This document shows positions 1-15,800 of a stretch of 64,000 nt of DNA, in pieces; position 1 is the stretch's first letter, and each line of letters opens with the position of its first letter. The notes beneath the pieces are model-generated. The model did no database searches, was not told the origin of the DNA, and worked only from the letters and a program-made list of their open reading frames with translations. The position numbers were made by a program, and so were the translations under genes. The stretch spans positions 248,001 through 312,000 of the forward strand of contig JABVXU010000016.1 in the NCBI GenBank assembly GCA_013365365.1, in the 5' to 3' direction. The DNA is from Cruorifilaria tuberocauda. Taxonomy: Eukaryota; Nematoda; Chromadorea; Rhabditida; Onchocercidae.

Positions 1-744
1 GAACAGACACACACAAATACATTTAATTACTAGACGGTCATCAACATGTCAAAATAGATATATGAATATAGTAATGATGATGATGACATTATCTCTATCT
101 TTCTTTAACGATTAAAATTGATTCATCATCATTCTCATGAGTTACTATCGTCATCGTCATCGTCATTCTTAAAGTGTCGTCGTTATAATCATTACTACTT
201 CTTCTATACTCAATTATGCGCAAATTGTCATTTTCAAATGTTCTCTTATCATACTTTACATCTTTCTTTTCCATTGTTATCATTCTTCCGTTGAAATATT
301 TCATCATATTGAAACATAAAAAGTTTCACTGAAGAGCCTTTAAATTATTTGCTTTAATAATAATAACAATAATAGCAATAATAAGTTAATTAATTAATAA
401 AATTCTGAAATTTGAAAAAAGATTTCCCGCAAATAAAATCAGGTATGACCATTTATATTTACGTAGGTAATATTTATGCAATTTTTTTACATTTTAAATT
501 CAGTTTATATAAACTACGAAAAATATATATAAACTACGTTTAAATTCTAATATTATTTCATTCTTCGTTAATGGTTTCTTCTACTTATATTTTTCATCTT
601 TCTGAAGAACAAAAGATGGATAAAGATGCTTTCGAATTCGACTTTCCCTACGATTTATGTCGAGATCTTGCTGTTTCAAATCACATAAAATTTGAATTAA
701 ATTATTCACGAGTTTTAAGTAGAAAGTCCATATTGACAACTAAC
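1..744. other. Intron of the MUA-3-like gene; ATC/GAT microsatellite
   Basis: No coding exon was recognised here. Bases 70-85 and about 149-170 hold short runs of GAT and CATCGT units (simple repeats). The open frames in this stretch are low-complexity. Confidence 0.6.
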
Positions 745-897
745 TTTTTTTACATTTCCTCCCAGGGAAACGTGGATCGGTTGAAATATCAGCAAAACCA
801 CCAGGACACCGGCATTGGAAATATCCCGGTTGTTCGCTGTAACATTCTGCAACCGGGTCGCAATCGTGCAACGAATCATCTTGGCATGGATCTGATA
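745..897 (-). CDS. Exon 12: EGF-like module (last exon in window)
   Basis: Acceptor TTTTCAG before 897 and donor GTTAGT after 745, phase 1 at both ends. Encodes an EGF module with SDPC start, CRCPGGF core and PGRKC end. The frame continues to the left of base 1. Confidence 0.84.
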
Positions 898-3800
898 CTG
901 AAAAGTGAATATCGCTTTCATTTTGATTGGAAACTAATTCAGATTCAAATAAAGTGAATTTTTGTAAACAATAACAACTAATAAATAGATTAGCTAGAAT
1001 TAGAAACACAAAATTAAGCCAAAAATGATTTCAAATTTCTGAATTGATAATAATCCATTACTACAGCTTTTAAATTTAAACTAAAAACTAGTGAATTTCT
1101 CAAGTATTTTATCAATTAAAGTTTGCACTGCTTGGCTAATATCGTCGCAATATTTTCTTATACAATATAAAAATTGGTTTTAAACTATTTAGCTAAAAAG
1201 CCCCAATTTTTCGTATTTTTTATAAAAGTATCTTGGTAAAATATAAATAAGCTAAAATTGGATTAAATTTATTTCCTCTTTTATCGAACCATTACTATCA
1301 ATTCTCCAATATACATTTTTTAAAACTCATTTTATTCGTTATATTTTTTCACCAATCATCCAAAATTACTTTATAATTTTATCTTACCATGATTTTATCA
1401 TACTTTCACGAGTAATTTGTGAAATTGAACAGGCAAGAGATGAGAGCAATAAGCATTTTTACAAATAAAATTATAGCATTGTCAAAATTAGCAGAATAAA
1501 ATTTAATTTTACAATTCAATATAACTGATGAGACAAAGAATTAGTATATTCAATGCATGAATTATATTTCATAATTTTATCACAAATTTTAAAATTTATA
1601 TTAAATTTTTTCAATTATAACTGTGATAAAATTTAATAAATTGATGGCTTATCGTAGATAACACATCACCACAAAGTATCATCAGCTTAATTTTCATTAA
1701 AATAACCAAAAGGTTGGTAAAGGCATCATTTATTTTTCAATTCAAATAAAGTTGGATGACCGATTGCAGAATAATTAACGTGGAAAATGAGCCTATTTTC
1801 ATTAATCCTCTTTTTCTCATACCATTTGAATAGAGAAAAGAAAAAGAAATGAGAAGTAAAGTATGAAAAAATAACAGGAACAGAGAAGAAATCACATACA
1901 AGAGAGATATTTTTTGAAATTTCATATCACTTACAGACAGGATTGCATGATAGCTGATTATCGGAGTGGAAGCGATAGCTTCGCGTTCTTTTCGATTTCC
2001 TCTTTTGTGTGTGGCTCTTTTTCCCTTGGCTTTGCATATTATAGCCCCTAGGTATATTTGTTTCTTTTCCACTTTCTTTGACAGCATTGAATGACTTGCA
2101 GTAAGAAACAGAAAAACGGAGAAAAAGGAATGAGATAATGAGAGCGAAAAAACATGAAAAGGGATGAAATGAAAAATGAATGATAGGCTGATTAAGAAAC
2201 TTTGCCTGAAAAGAAACTTGAAATCTGATACATCACACTCCCATAAAACTAATTTTTCATTCATTAGTGATAACAAGCAACATTAATTTTAATGATTATT
2301 GGAAAATGTTATCAGTAAGTGTTCTCTGATAGCAGTTCACTTTACTTTTCTTTTTTAATTTCGCAAATTTCCTGTAATCAAATTAAATAATTAATTTTTG
2401 AAACGGCAGAATTGCATTTTGAGTAAAAAATATCAAGAATTTAATCTTTTATCTAAGAGAAGCAAGGAAACATTTTAGCATCAAGTTTTCTTAAATTAGG
2501 AAATAGCTTAATTTTCAAATTTAACTCAGTTTGGAAGATTTTTTTTTCGCCGCAAGTCATTCATCCATGCATATATATACTTTTAATCTAATTTTTATAT
2601 TCAATTATTAACACAATTAATGGAAAGTTTAAATTTAAATTTGTGTACAAAACTGTCTGCAGCCGCATAATATGCGTTTAAAATGCAGTTTTCTTATCTC
2701 TTCCCAATCATCATTATTATATTCATAAAAGTTGAAAAATTCAGGACATCGTTATCAGCACGATTATGTTTTATCACTTGTACTTCTATGAAAACATATT
2801 TCCTAAATCTTTTATTAGAATTTAAATTTCTGGTTTTAAATCTTGAAATAAGAAGATACAAATAGTATTATCAATATAATCAGAAATTAAAAATTCAATA
2901 GATTAAAAAAATTGACGGAGAAAAACAATTGAACACTGTCAACGATTCACCGATTTATCAACCCAAATTATTTTTGATCACTCTATCTGATAGAATTTAT
3001 AGGCAATTCTTACCTAATTTATCACATCAAGGGACATGAACTATGAAATGATGATTCCGGCTATTCTTGTCTTTTTGTAACCCAATTTTCGAATCAGGAA
3101 CAATTTTTAAAGTTTTCCGGAAATATCAAATTAAACACTCATGGTAGCATTTTTTGTATTTTTTTTCTTTATCCACGCACTGTTTGACATATTATAATGC
3201 TAAGGTAGCAATTCGAAATTCTTAAACGATTATCAAATTTCTAAATATATTACAATAATTAATTTGAATATCTATGTCTAATCGCTAATTAATTTATATC
3301 TTAATCAAAATTTTCAAACATTAAAAGACATCTAAACGATATCCTTGTTTTCTTCTTTTATTGACAAACTAAAGGATAGACTTATTTGCAAAGAAATTAA
3401 TTAACTCACCTAAAGCATCAATTAAAGTTAATTCAGGTAATAATAATACAATAAAAGCTAATGTTGCCACAAGCAACAGCTGCATTTAGCAGAAACAATT
3501 ATTGCTGCTTTCAGAAATAATAAAGTGAACAATTCAAAATTCAGTGAAATGATTACAAAGTTTTTCAACAAATTTGTTTATGTTTTCGTTTTGGAAGAAA
3601 AGTGTCAAATAGGGAAATATTGAGGGAATTCGTAGTATCAGTGAATAATAGAAGAATAATATGTCTATCAGTTATTGTTTAGTGTATTATAATTCCGTTA
3701 CAATGCCGCTCAATTCAGGTTAGTTTGATTCAATCCGTTATGGTGAAATGATTCTTCCGGTCCAAGCTAACCCAATCCACCGTTATGGTCTTGTTATTGT

Positions 3801-6800
3801 TGGTAATAAAACTGCTGCCCGAATTTCGTCTGGTTCAAAACCTTTCTTTGATCAGCAAAGGTAAGAAGAGAATGGCCGCAGGAGAGAGACCACCCCAGAA
3901 TTACTCCTTTCCCCTTTTCTATCTCCTGCAATCATCGATCTCGACCGCTAATCCCACCCTTTTCTTTCACCCTCCCTCGCTCTCCGATCTCTCCTGTCTT
4001 TCTATTATAATCTCAACCTCTCTGTTCAATTATGTTCAACCCTCGACCTCTAACAACCCTCTCGCATACCGAGGTTACAGATAGGTGAACGGACTAAATG
4101 AACCGGCCATTTCGTTGACCTTTCCTTTCATAGACGTATTCTTTTTCATTCTTCCCCGGTCATTCCCGATCAAAGATACCGATAGATTCTCCTATATTCA
4201 GTATCAGAGAGTAACAGCAAGTCGTAATCAACTATCACGGTTACCACTTATTATTACCGCAATTTGCTATCCGATTTTCTGTTCCACCTGAAGGGATCTT
4301 CAGAATGATTTCCCTCCTTCTTCTTTCTCTCTCCTTATTTTTCTCTTTCTCTTCTTTTTCTTCATTTCCTTTTCTCTTTAATATCGCAAACATTTAATTC
4401 ACTTCAATTTTGCAAAATTTGAAACAAATCAGAAAGAACATTTATCTTAATTTCCACTGTTCACAACAACACAAATATCAAACTGTGTAATTCGATAGTA
4501 CTGTATAGTACAGTAATTCGAAATTATATCTCCATTTTAGCATTACTCTTTAATTTGAATTTTTGTCTTCCTTTTCTGTTTAGATAATGACAAAGAAAGT
4601 AAAACAAAAGAAGATACCGTACCTGCTTTGGAACAATTTGTTCCGGGATTTGAAGGATTCAAGTCGATATAACCATCGATACAACGACATACGAAACCAT
4701 CCTTAGTACCAACGCACTTCGACTCTTTCGACTGACATCCCGTAAAGTCCGGTGAATCACATGAATTAATCACTACAAGAAAAAAGAGACCATAAATAAA
4801 TAAATGGAAAGGTCATCCGGTTTTCTTCTCCTGATATTATTCACTGTGATTTGACAGATAATAAAAATAATTATCTAATATCAATTATTCCTTAACCTAT
4901 TTTTTCGTGATTCTTAACAAAAATTATAATATTTTTACGATAATTAACAAAACTTTCCAATTCATTAACAATGCAACAAATATGTGTCAATGAATAGACT
5001 AGAATTTATATTGAAATTTTCAATTTTGTCGGCAAAACACCTCCTAGCCCATTAATTCAGGTTAAATCAAAAGTGCAAGGTATCCAATTTCTTCTTTTTT
5101 CTAAAACAAAAATTACAAAATAAGAAGCCCACATTTAGAACAAATTCGGCCAGGCTTATTGACTGGATCCGGTGATTTGTCTGCAAAACCATGTGGACAT
5201 TTGCATGTGTAACCATGCGTCATATCTAAGCAAATTGCTTTCGGATCACAATCAGTTAAACCCATCTGACATTCATCCATTACTAAACATTTAAGTTAGT
5301 TTAGAAAAATTTTGTAGAATTTCCGGAAGTCATCGGAAAAAATCAGAATTGTCAACATTATTAAGTCAAAAAGTTTTTGACACTTCATAAATTTTATGCA
5401 AATAATTTGTATAACAAATATAAACGTTCAGCGACAGATATTATCAATGATTTTGTGAAGGTCAGCAAATATTTGTATATATCGGAATAGATAAATGATT
5501 GCTCATTTTGTGGTTTCTTATCAGTGATTAATAAATGACAGTAATTTCTTTTGTGGTTTATTAATATTTACTTCAAATTCATCATCATGAAACTGGAGTT
5601 AAAATTTCGAACTTCTTTTAGAAAAATCTTAAAAATAACCAATTTTTTGTTTTCTACTCTCTGAATACTATTGCTTTGCAAAATAGCATTCATATCAATT
5701 AATACTATTGTTGTTGTCTATTAAAATTAGCTTGAACGCTTGCAAGGATAACAATAAACTTGCGATTATGAGTTAAAATTTTCACCTATGATATAACAAT
5801 GATGCAAATTTTCAATTCGAAATATATCATTAATTGTTAAATCACTCGTAAGTTTGAATTTCTGTTTAAACATATAAGTTTCAATTAAAATAAATAATAT
5901 CATTTCGACTATTTTCAAATAATAAAGATCTTCATTTTAAATATCAGTGATAATAATAGCAATAATAATAAATTATAAAAAATAAGTAATCAACAGAAAA
6001 CGATCACTCGGTAAATAAAATTTATTAATGATGATTTACTAACATTTAATTTACTGTTTGCTTGTAAATAAATTATTTTTTGCTGCCAAATCCTATTCGC
6101 TAACATTAAAGCAGGATTAAAATTAAAATTAGATCAACATAATTCAATTGAAAACAAAAAGTAGTTCGTTCCATACATTTATGACATTTTCTCCCCGGAT
6201 TTCTTGCGCCGCCCTCCGAGATATCCAGATAACCGCTTCGACAACGACATGTGTAACCGATTGGCTTATCAATGCACTCCGCATTTTTATCACACTGATT
6301 CGTTATTTGCGATACACATTCATCTACTACTGTATTTCACAAATTTAAATTAAAATTTGATTTCAAATATCAGAACAGTTCAAAATCTCAGAAGGATTAA
6401 CATTTCCTTTTATTTTGAGAAAATTTCTTTAAGTGAAATAATAAGAAAAAACTATGAAATATTCTAAAAAAGTACTCGAATTTTCTGCACAGCAAACGAA
6501 AAAAATCATTTTATTAATAGTTCTGAATTTGAAATTTTAAAACTTCCAACATTGAGATAACCTTACTGATGGCACTATATTTTTATTCCTGATTTAGAAA
6601 TTGATCAAGAAAATCGGTTTTTCACCATCCGATCATAGTGTTTATTAAAATTATGTCCAGCGCTTAAATTTGTAAGCATGTTCACCAGTCATGGTTAAAT
6701 CTTTGAATAATCTCCAGGAGGGGTTAAAATAAATAAAAGGTAACAAGAACTAGTTCATCCATGTTACCTACATTTCGCTTGTTGTGCATGGATTAAATGA

Positions 6801-9800
6801 AAATCTATTTTGCAGTTGATAATTAATCCAGATTAATTAGTCTCAGATTAATTCTTACCATATGATCCAGACCATCGGTCTGAATTTTATCAAATCTCTT
6901 ACTATAATTGCGCCATAAAAACGCTTAAAATGGAATTGTTAAAAATCAAATTTACGATTATTTAACACTTGATGACAATATCTAAAATTTTCCGGATTTT
7001 GAAAAACATTATTAAGATAATTTAAATGAATAAATAAAATTGTAAACAAACATTTAGCACACTTAATGCCAGGTCGTGTTTTTGGTGAAACTGAAGTATC
7101 AATGAAGCCTTCATTGCAGAAACATTCATATGATAATATACTATCCATGCACGATGCATTTGGATCGCAATCATTTAATTCCGGGCTGATGCATTCATTT
7201 ACTAAAATTAATATTGATTATCTCAAAATTGCAATCTAATTCAAATATTTTTCTTTGTTCAAAGCTACCATTAACCAAAATGAGCAAAATTTTAATTTAA
7301 AATCTGTCTCCTGAAATTTACCCAAACAAATGCTATCCATACGAGTACCATTATTTTCACATGTGCAACGGTGACGACCAGATGAATCTGGCAAACATAC
7401 CTGACCATAACCTGGATAATAAGTAATTCAGTTGCAATTTTAACTTTAATTAGAAAATCAAATCAAATTCGGACATTTTAAATTCAATCGTCAAAAAAGA
7501 AAAAACAAGCAGATATAACGTTTGAATGACGAAATTATTTTAATTTAAAAAATTTTAATATTTTGAATTTCAACTTATATCTACTTTAGCCTAAAGTTTT
7601 GCATTATAGATGTTTGAATTTAACATTTTGCAATAATTTAAATCAAATTTAAATGTTATTAATGATACTGATTGATTTAGTTATGAAATGGCATGCTTAT
7701 ATTAAGCAAAAATGAATTTCGTTTCTGCTTTAAATTTCGAAAATCTAACCTTTGCAAGGTGTTTTTGAATTCGGATCGCATTCTGTTTCTTTACGTGCAT
7801 GGGTAAAGCGTGGCGGATCATGTGATAAGCTTACTTGCTCACCATAAACTTCAATCAGATCTTTTTGAATTTCAGTACAATTGCCGATGATATTATTGAG
7901 GTATTGTTGAAGCAGAGGTTCCAGTACACATCTCGGTGATCCTTGCGGTCGGATCGTTCCTTTTTTACAAACACAATGTGTTGCTCCACCAACCATCTGA
8001 AAAATATTTTTTTCAAATCAAGCGATAATTATAGTATTAATTGTTGTTCATTAGCAAAAAATAAGAACTAATAAAAATATAAGATATAAGTAGATATTTT
8101 TTTTATAAGTAGGTGTTTCATGGAAATTCAAATCAATTTTCATTGCTGAAATGAAATATTAAAAATTACTTACAATACATATTTCTCCCAGCTGATTGTT
8201 ACAGATTGATGGATCCGGACATTGAGCAATTGCGCTATAAGTTGGATACAGTACAGTGCGATTCTTAGCTCGACTTTGTCGAACTCGGCTTCCACTTGGA
8301 CAGAACTTTTCTTTAGAGGGGCCGATTTCATCGGAACCGTCTTCACAATCCTTTTTGCCATCTTTTAGCATTTCACCATCGATGCATCGAATTTTACCAC
8401 AACTACACTCAAATTGGGTAACTGTACACTCTGAAATACTTTTATACTACTACTTAGTTTTCCCACGTTTCATAATTTCCGTAACAAAAAAATTATTTGA
8501 ATAAAATTGTGGATTTGAATTTGTTGCTCAAAAATTATGCAATGAATTGTTGTTAATTAAGGAAAATTAAAGAAATTAAAAGTTAATTAAAAAAAGTCAA
8601 TTAAAGTTAATTAAAAAAAATAAAAAAAGAGTTAATGAAAAAAGTTAATTAAAGAAAATACTAAAAATACTAAGTGATAAGCAATTCAAGATAAATATCT
8701 TAGCTAATAATAATTAATTTATTGAAAATAAATTCATTTATCAATTTGTGAGATTAATTCATTTTCTTATTGTTCGATAATACCGTTCGTTAATAACAGT
8801 CATCGAGCTAACTGTTTTGTTTTTGAAAAAATTAAATATTCAAATTTTGTTTCTTTTTTACTTTTTTTTGTCCTCATTCTGGAAGCATGAATTCTATTTG
8901 GCTCTCTTTGGCTAGAAAACAAGGATAGTGACAAAAGAATTCATTTTTTTTCCTGCCAAGGCTTTTATGGAATCCTTCAACAAGCTTTTATTCCATTAGC
9001 AGAACTGATATGAAAGAAGAGAGAGAAAGAAGAGAACGGGTTGGGGAAAAGTAGAAAGAAAAGGGAAGAAGAAAAGAGACTGTAACAGATGTCTTTTGAT
9101 ATCTTTCTCGTCCCATAAACAATCAACCGTACCTTACTCAGGTAATATCCTAATGATGTCCTTGATTTCAATGAAGAAAGAGAAAGTAATAAAGCCATAA
9201 GAAATCGGCAAAAATAAAACAGAATTGATGGAAAAACGAAAAAAGCAGACTGATTATAGGGTTCCGAAAAGGAAAGGAAATTCTAAATTTTAACCTTATG
9301 GAGAGAAACGAATAAAACAGTAACCTTCATCTGAGCCGTCTTTACAGTCAGCAATACCGTCTTGAAAACGGTTTCCTTCAATACATTGAGAACGATCGTT
9401 GCATAAAAAATCACCAGCTGGACATGCTGGAAGTAAAAAAATGAAAAAATAGAAAGAAAAAAGATTAATTATAAATTAGAAATATATTTTGAAAAGGTAA
9501 GCAATTAAGTAAAAGAATGAAAAGAATTTGAAAAGTGTTAATTATATATTAACTTTTTCCAAAATTACCACTAAAAAACCTCATATTATATTTCACTGAA
9601 TTATTGACTTGCTACTTTATCATATTTTTACTTATTCTTATGCTTATCATCATTCAAACTTTCATTTGAAAGAACTGATTTTGGATGAACTACGGTAAAA
9701 TTAATAAACTATCATGAAATCCGTGAGATGAGAAAAAATATACGTTCATCCGATTTATCCTTGCAATGTGGTATACCATCCTGATATTTGGAAAAATCGA

Positions 9801-12800
9801 TACATGCACTCTTATCAGCACAAACAAAATCATGTGGTGGGCAACCTGAAATAAATCACTTTAGATATGATTCAAAAAAAGTAGTAATTGAGATATTTTT
9901 TAGCCTAAAAATTCTAATCAATTAAAGAATGAAAATTATTGAATGAAAGTTTCTGAATGAATAACTCAATGATAAGTACCACTGTATGCTTGAGAAACTT
10001 TCTGGAAAATTCTTATGCAATAAGAATAGTTATTATTGCTCTCAAATTAAATTAAACCTTCATCGAACCCAGAAATGCAATCGATTGCACCATCGTTAAC
10101 TTTGAAGTGTGAAATACATCGCGGAGTCCCGAAATGACAATCGAATTGCCACGGAAGGCATTCTACGAAATGGAAACATTTTAAATGAATTCCTCGTATT
10201 CTCTTCATTGGGATAAGCAAATTCATGTTTTAGTTTTAAAAAGTTGAATTTTGAACTTTTACCACAATGAATTCAAATCTTTCTCTCTTTCTTTTAGAAT
10301 GAAGTATTAGAATTTTTATTGAAATCATAATAAATTTTGTTACAAATTTAAATACAACAGTAAATATTCACAACCATTTCATATAATGACTATGCTTCGA
10401 ATACTTTATCACTATCTCTATCCTTATCACTGTATTTATCAGCAGTATAATTACTTTGAAGCCTAAATTCTAGATTACAAATTTTGAAATTTTATCTATT
10501 AAAATTTAAACAACATTCAGGTATTGCTTACAAAATATTGTAACTAATCTGATGTTGAAGATTTTTCGTGCTTATAATCACTTGAAATCTCACTTAGAAA
10601 CTGCATGGAATTAACTAAACTGGGCAAAACAATTAAAACCAGATTCCAAATGCGCTGTTTAGATAATGAAATGTGATATTTGGATGAAATCTGCAATTCA
10701 TCGAGTAATCTAGCAATCGTCGAGGATTTAATTCTTGTAAGATTATTATAAGATTTATGTCGTTACATTTATTTTTGCTTTTTATGACTGTTTTTTCACT
10801 TATCAGAAATAAGAACCAAATGAAATCATCTCTACTGTTTCAATTCTAACTAGGAGGATTTCATTCCTACGAATATATCATTGTCATTGCTAACAATTTT
10901 ACTTATATCTCTAAAAATTATAGATGATGTAATTTGTTTGTTGTAAAAGTTCAGGCATTTAATTAATTAAAATGAATGCAAAAAAGTGCAGAAATTTCAT
11001 TTCGCCATTTGGCAATCAGTAAAGAAATAAAGTAATAATTAAATGAGGAAAGTATCAGTAAATAAATAAGTGAAAGCTAAATGTCATCTTAAAGCCACAC
11101 TGATATTATTCACTAATTAGCTAATCAAGTATGTTAGGAAATTACTGAGATCATTTGATACTAAAATATAAAATAGAATTTAGTCTTTCAAAAATTAGTA
11201 AATAAATGTTAATGTTGCAGCCACACAATTTGTTTATTTTATATATCGATTCAGTAAATTGAATGTCAGTAATTATTATTTGATGACAGCTATAATTTTA
11301 TTAATGCTTGAAAATGTTTGACATAATTGATTATTCGAAGAATTTTCATTCACCACAAATTTTCAATGAATATTTCTGACTCGATGATAATACAGTTACA
11401 TTTAATTACGGTTTGATTATAAATGACTGAGTATAAATACGGTTGTTTAGGAGGCTAATTAATATTTCAAATGAGCTATGATAGATGATATATCTATAAT
11501 TTTCCGTTTGATGACGCTTGCTTATTCTCTTCACCGATCGGAAGGGCAATGTGATTCTTTCCATTAAAATATTTTGCATTTAAAAATTTCTATTGTCATG
11601 AAGCAAATGAATAAAGAATACATACTACGTATTGCTTATTAAGCGAATATTCGATTATTTATGCTTATTTCAATGAAATGGGAACTTATAATTTGTATTG
11701 CTCAAACTTTTAGAAGTCATTTGCAAGTGACATATGCAACAGTGATAGAGAAAAAGGAAGTGATATGGCGATATTTTGCGGAAACTAAAACAGTAAGGAG
11801 AGAGGGAGTAATATTATTGCTGAAGGTTTTAATTTTATCATTAGTGTATGCACTGAAAGTTACTATCTTCACAACTTTAAATTATAATTACAGAATACAA
11901 GGAAAATTTGCGAGAAAAAAGAGAAAAAATACTTCTGAGAATAAAGGAAACTAAAAATTTGAATTAATTCATGAAAAATTTGTTAACCGGAATCAAACAG
12001 TACTTCTCAAATAACTAGAAATCAACTTACTAATTCATAGTATTATAATCGAATTTGATTATAAAGTAAGTGAAATAACTTTTCCTGTGACAAAAGAAGA
12101 ATATCGCTTTGACTATAATAATTTATCGATAAAATGCACTACGCCATATGCTTTTATTTTCGAGACAGTTATAAATAATCGAAACATAAAGCAATAATTT
12201 TCACTCTTTTGTGCAATTTTGAGAAAACTGAAAATTAAGAAAATGCCGCGCAAACTTTTAAAAATTTGAATTAAAAGTGAAATAATTTAAAATAGAATTA
12301 TTTTTTGACAAATTTCCATTATCTTTTTTCGCGGATATTCAAAATTCAACATATGACTTTCAAATTACAAATCAAGTTTGAAGATAGAAAATGTTTAATA
12401 TAATACATTCATTCATATCTTTTCTTTCTCTCTCCTTCTTACTAACTTCTTTCAAAGAAAATTTAAATAAAAGAAAATTAAAGGAAATATTAAATGATTC
12501 TTCCATATTTCTAAATTATAATAGAAGAAAGAAAAAATTTTTGATTAATAAAAAATTATTAGAAAATATCAAAAATATTATTTTAATTGATTGCTTTTTT
12601 CAGTAGAAATTCTGTCCTCATGCTATTTTCATCCTTGATTTTTTATTTTAAAAGAAAAAACATGCCATTCCGATTCTTTCATATTTGTTATCTCAATTTA
12701 CAATCATTCCTTATTTTCCTTTCTTACTTCCCTTTTTGAAATTTTTTATCATTAATTCGAACAAAAATCAATCGATCAAACCTATTTTTAATTAATAAAG

Positions 12801-15800
12801 CAATAGTTGAATTCATTCCTAAATTCTAATCATATTAGTCAAATATTTTTAAAATAATAAGTGGATTGGTCGTAAATATATTTTCAGCCTTTAATAGCAT
12901 CTCCAACCTCGATCTTTTACGTCAATTAGAAATAAATATTTATAAAAAAAGTATTTCATTTATAAGAAATATTTCTGTCTATATTACATTTATAAAAAAT
13001 GCAATATATTTATATGTATTATATTTATTATATCTATATTTATAGAAAAATTTGTCAATGAACATGAAAATTTTCTGAGAGGTTAAGCTAAATTCATACA
13101 TTTATTTTATTTCCGTACGTCTTTCTTCTTTTTGTTTTACACTTCTAAAAATTGCTCAACTGATTTGTTTCCTTTTTTTGGATACGAATAATTTAGCACA
13201 TACTTTATTTCATTATTTTCGGTTTGAAAAATCTAAAAACCAGAAGATGAAAAAAGACAATTGTGCAATGAGTATTAACTTCGAATTTTATTTTGAAATA
13301 TTCATCGATTCATCGATTTCCTAAATTTAAGCATTCAAAATTTTTTTATCTACATTATTTTTATACAATTAGAAATCCAAAAGTTTAGAAGCGACTAGAT
13401 GAGGAAACTATCATAATGAAATATGAATAATGTGATAAGTTTGGAAATTGAGAGCCTAAAGATGATGATTCAACTTTAAATTATGAAAATTAAAGAAAAA
13501 CGATTAAACATAATTTAGAAAACTTGGAAATCAATGACGGAAATTCATTTTGCGTGACGTATTTCATTGAAACTGTAGGTTATATTGTTATGGTGTGTAA
13601 ATAATTTATGAATTATTCGTGCTTTGTGAACCAAAAAATATAAAATTAAATTCTAGTCAGTTCCGAAGTTCAAATCAAAATTCAATTCAAATATCTCACA
13701 ATTCCGTCGAAATGATACACTTAGATTTTTATTTATATAAGTCGATGGCGTTAATCATATCTATTCTCAGAAATTATCTTAAATAAAAAAAGAAATAAAG
13801 AATGTTTAAGTGCTAGTAGAAACAATTTATGATTTAATGGTGATAACAAATATTGATTGATGTCAACGCGTTATTAGAAGTTTTTAAAAAAATTACACAA
13901 AAACTTGCAATATTTTTTTTCTATAAAAATTAAAAGCAAATTACTATCAGATTTCAACCTTTTTAAAATCTAAATCTGATTATTATAATTTAAAATGTTT
14001 ATTTGTTTTAGACTGTAATAAATTATTAAAAAAGTATAAACAACTTCATTATAAATATAAAAAGATAAATTTCATGATTTTCATAATATTTTTACTATAT
14101 TATGCTTTCATCACTTTGCTTTCTCTGTAATTTTGGTATTTATGCTTGTCCTTTGCATTTTAAATTTTGCCAGCTATGAGCCGAGGAATTATATGAAATT
14201 TAAAGATGAAATCCTTAATTACTGTTAACAATACTACAAACTAAGATTTTAATGGAACTCAAAATGATAATGTTCGAAGACGAAAAAAGCAAGTAAATCC
14301 GATTTTCCGTAATTTCTGATCATCGAAGTGGAACTTGAATGAATGAGAAAAAATTAAAATTATTAATTACTACATATACGCTTTGAGTGTGCATATGATC
14401 AATTCAACTCTACTTCACTTCATGAATATACGAACTGATTTCGAATTGTTATTTCACGTACTTTCAGATTTAAAACACATAATAATAAATTTATTTGAAA
14501 TTTGATGGAATTTTGCAAAAAGAGAAATTTCATTCTTCGATCCAAAAAAGAGGAAGCGCTAAATTGCGGTAAGGTGAAAGCATTCTATGAAAGGTGTTGA
14601 TTTTAGTGTACTTCAAGTCATCACTACAGTGTCGACAATTGATGACATTGTAATTGAAATGAGTTCAAGGTAAGAAGAAGAATACCTTCTCAGCCCACAT
14701 GTCTTTGCCTATTTTACATTTCCCATTGGTAAACTTCTGCAATGATTTGAATGATATAAAGAAAAGGTTTTTTCCTGTATTGGAAATTCCTATATTTTTC
14801 TCCTAAGCATTTATGAATGGTTCAACTGTTTAAGTGAGGCATTAAAGTCTGAAATTAATGTTTTAAATTTGATTTAATAACGAATTACCAAATATATTCA
14901 AAATTGCAAACGGAATAACATCCTTGATTCTAATTCCTCTGGATTAATATTAATACTAATAATAATATTATTATTGCATGGATGGCGGATGTAAAAGTGA
15001 CATCAATTGTGAGTTAAGAAAAGTTTAAAACATTTCACAATTAAATTTTAATGGTATTTGCAAAACGCGAAATTATGAATAAAATTTGAAAAATGAATTG
15101 TGTTAAATAATTAAGAATTGCATTGTTGTATGTACATGAATGCATGTACAAATATTTTCATTATGAATGCGTACTTACACGTGTATGCGTGTCTGTGTGC
15201 ATGTGTGCATGAATATGAAATGGAAATTCGTTCCTGAAAAGCATTTCTTCCCGTAGTTTCTTCATGTATATTTGTTCTGTCATCGTTTGACCTTCAAAAT
15301 TGCGGTCAGAGAGGTCATAACATTCCATTATTCTCTGTACAATTTTACTCGAAAAATTGAAAGAAATTTTGGAAGGATTCAAATGAACCCTTCCCTAACA
15401 GATCCCCTTTCTTTCCCTCTTCTTTCCCTCTTCCTTTCCTGTTCCTTCTTTTCTTTTTTCTTTTCTCTATTTGAATAAATTGAAATATAAAAACGGAAAA
15501 ATTTCAACGATCATTGTCTTCTTCACTTTTTAAATTGATAATTTGAATGGAAAAGATTAAAAATCAATTTATTAACAATGCATTTTCTAACTAATCAACT
15601 CTAATTTCAATCGATTTCAAATCATTACCTTTACTGCCCTATCTATTCTAATCTTTTAAATTCAAATTTCCTTTTATTTCTTTGAAAAAATTATTTGAAA
15701 AATAATAAATTTATCGAAGAAACCCCAATTTGTTATTATCATTATTACTACTATTGTTGTCATTATTCATTAATATTATCTTTATCATCATTTGTCATTA

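Noticed and set aside
571..957. 128-codon plus-strand open frame
   Set aside because: Antisense to exon 12, whose EGF module and splice sites are clear on the minus strand.
1737..2276. 179-codon minus-strand open frame in a nematode intron
   Set aside because: Ser/Phe/Leu/Lys-rich product of purine and pyrimidine tracts, no domain, no fitting splice context; its length comes from low complexity.
8560..8660. Tandem repeat of AATTAAAG-like units
   Set aside because: Degenerate AT-rich low-complexity DNA without a fixed period.
11661..11954. 97-codon plus-strand frame in the first intron
   Set aside because: No motif, no coding composition and no supporting splice or start context.
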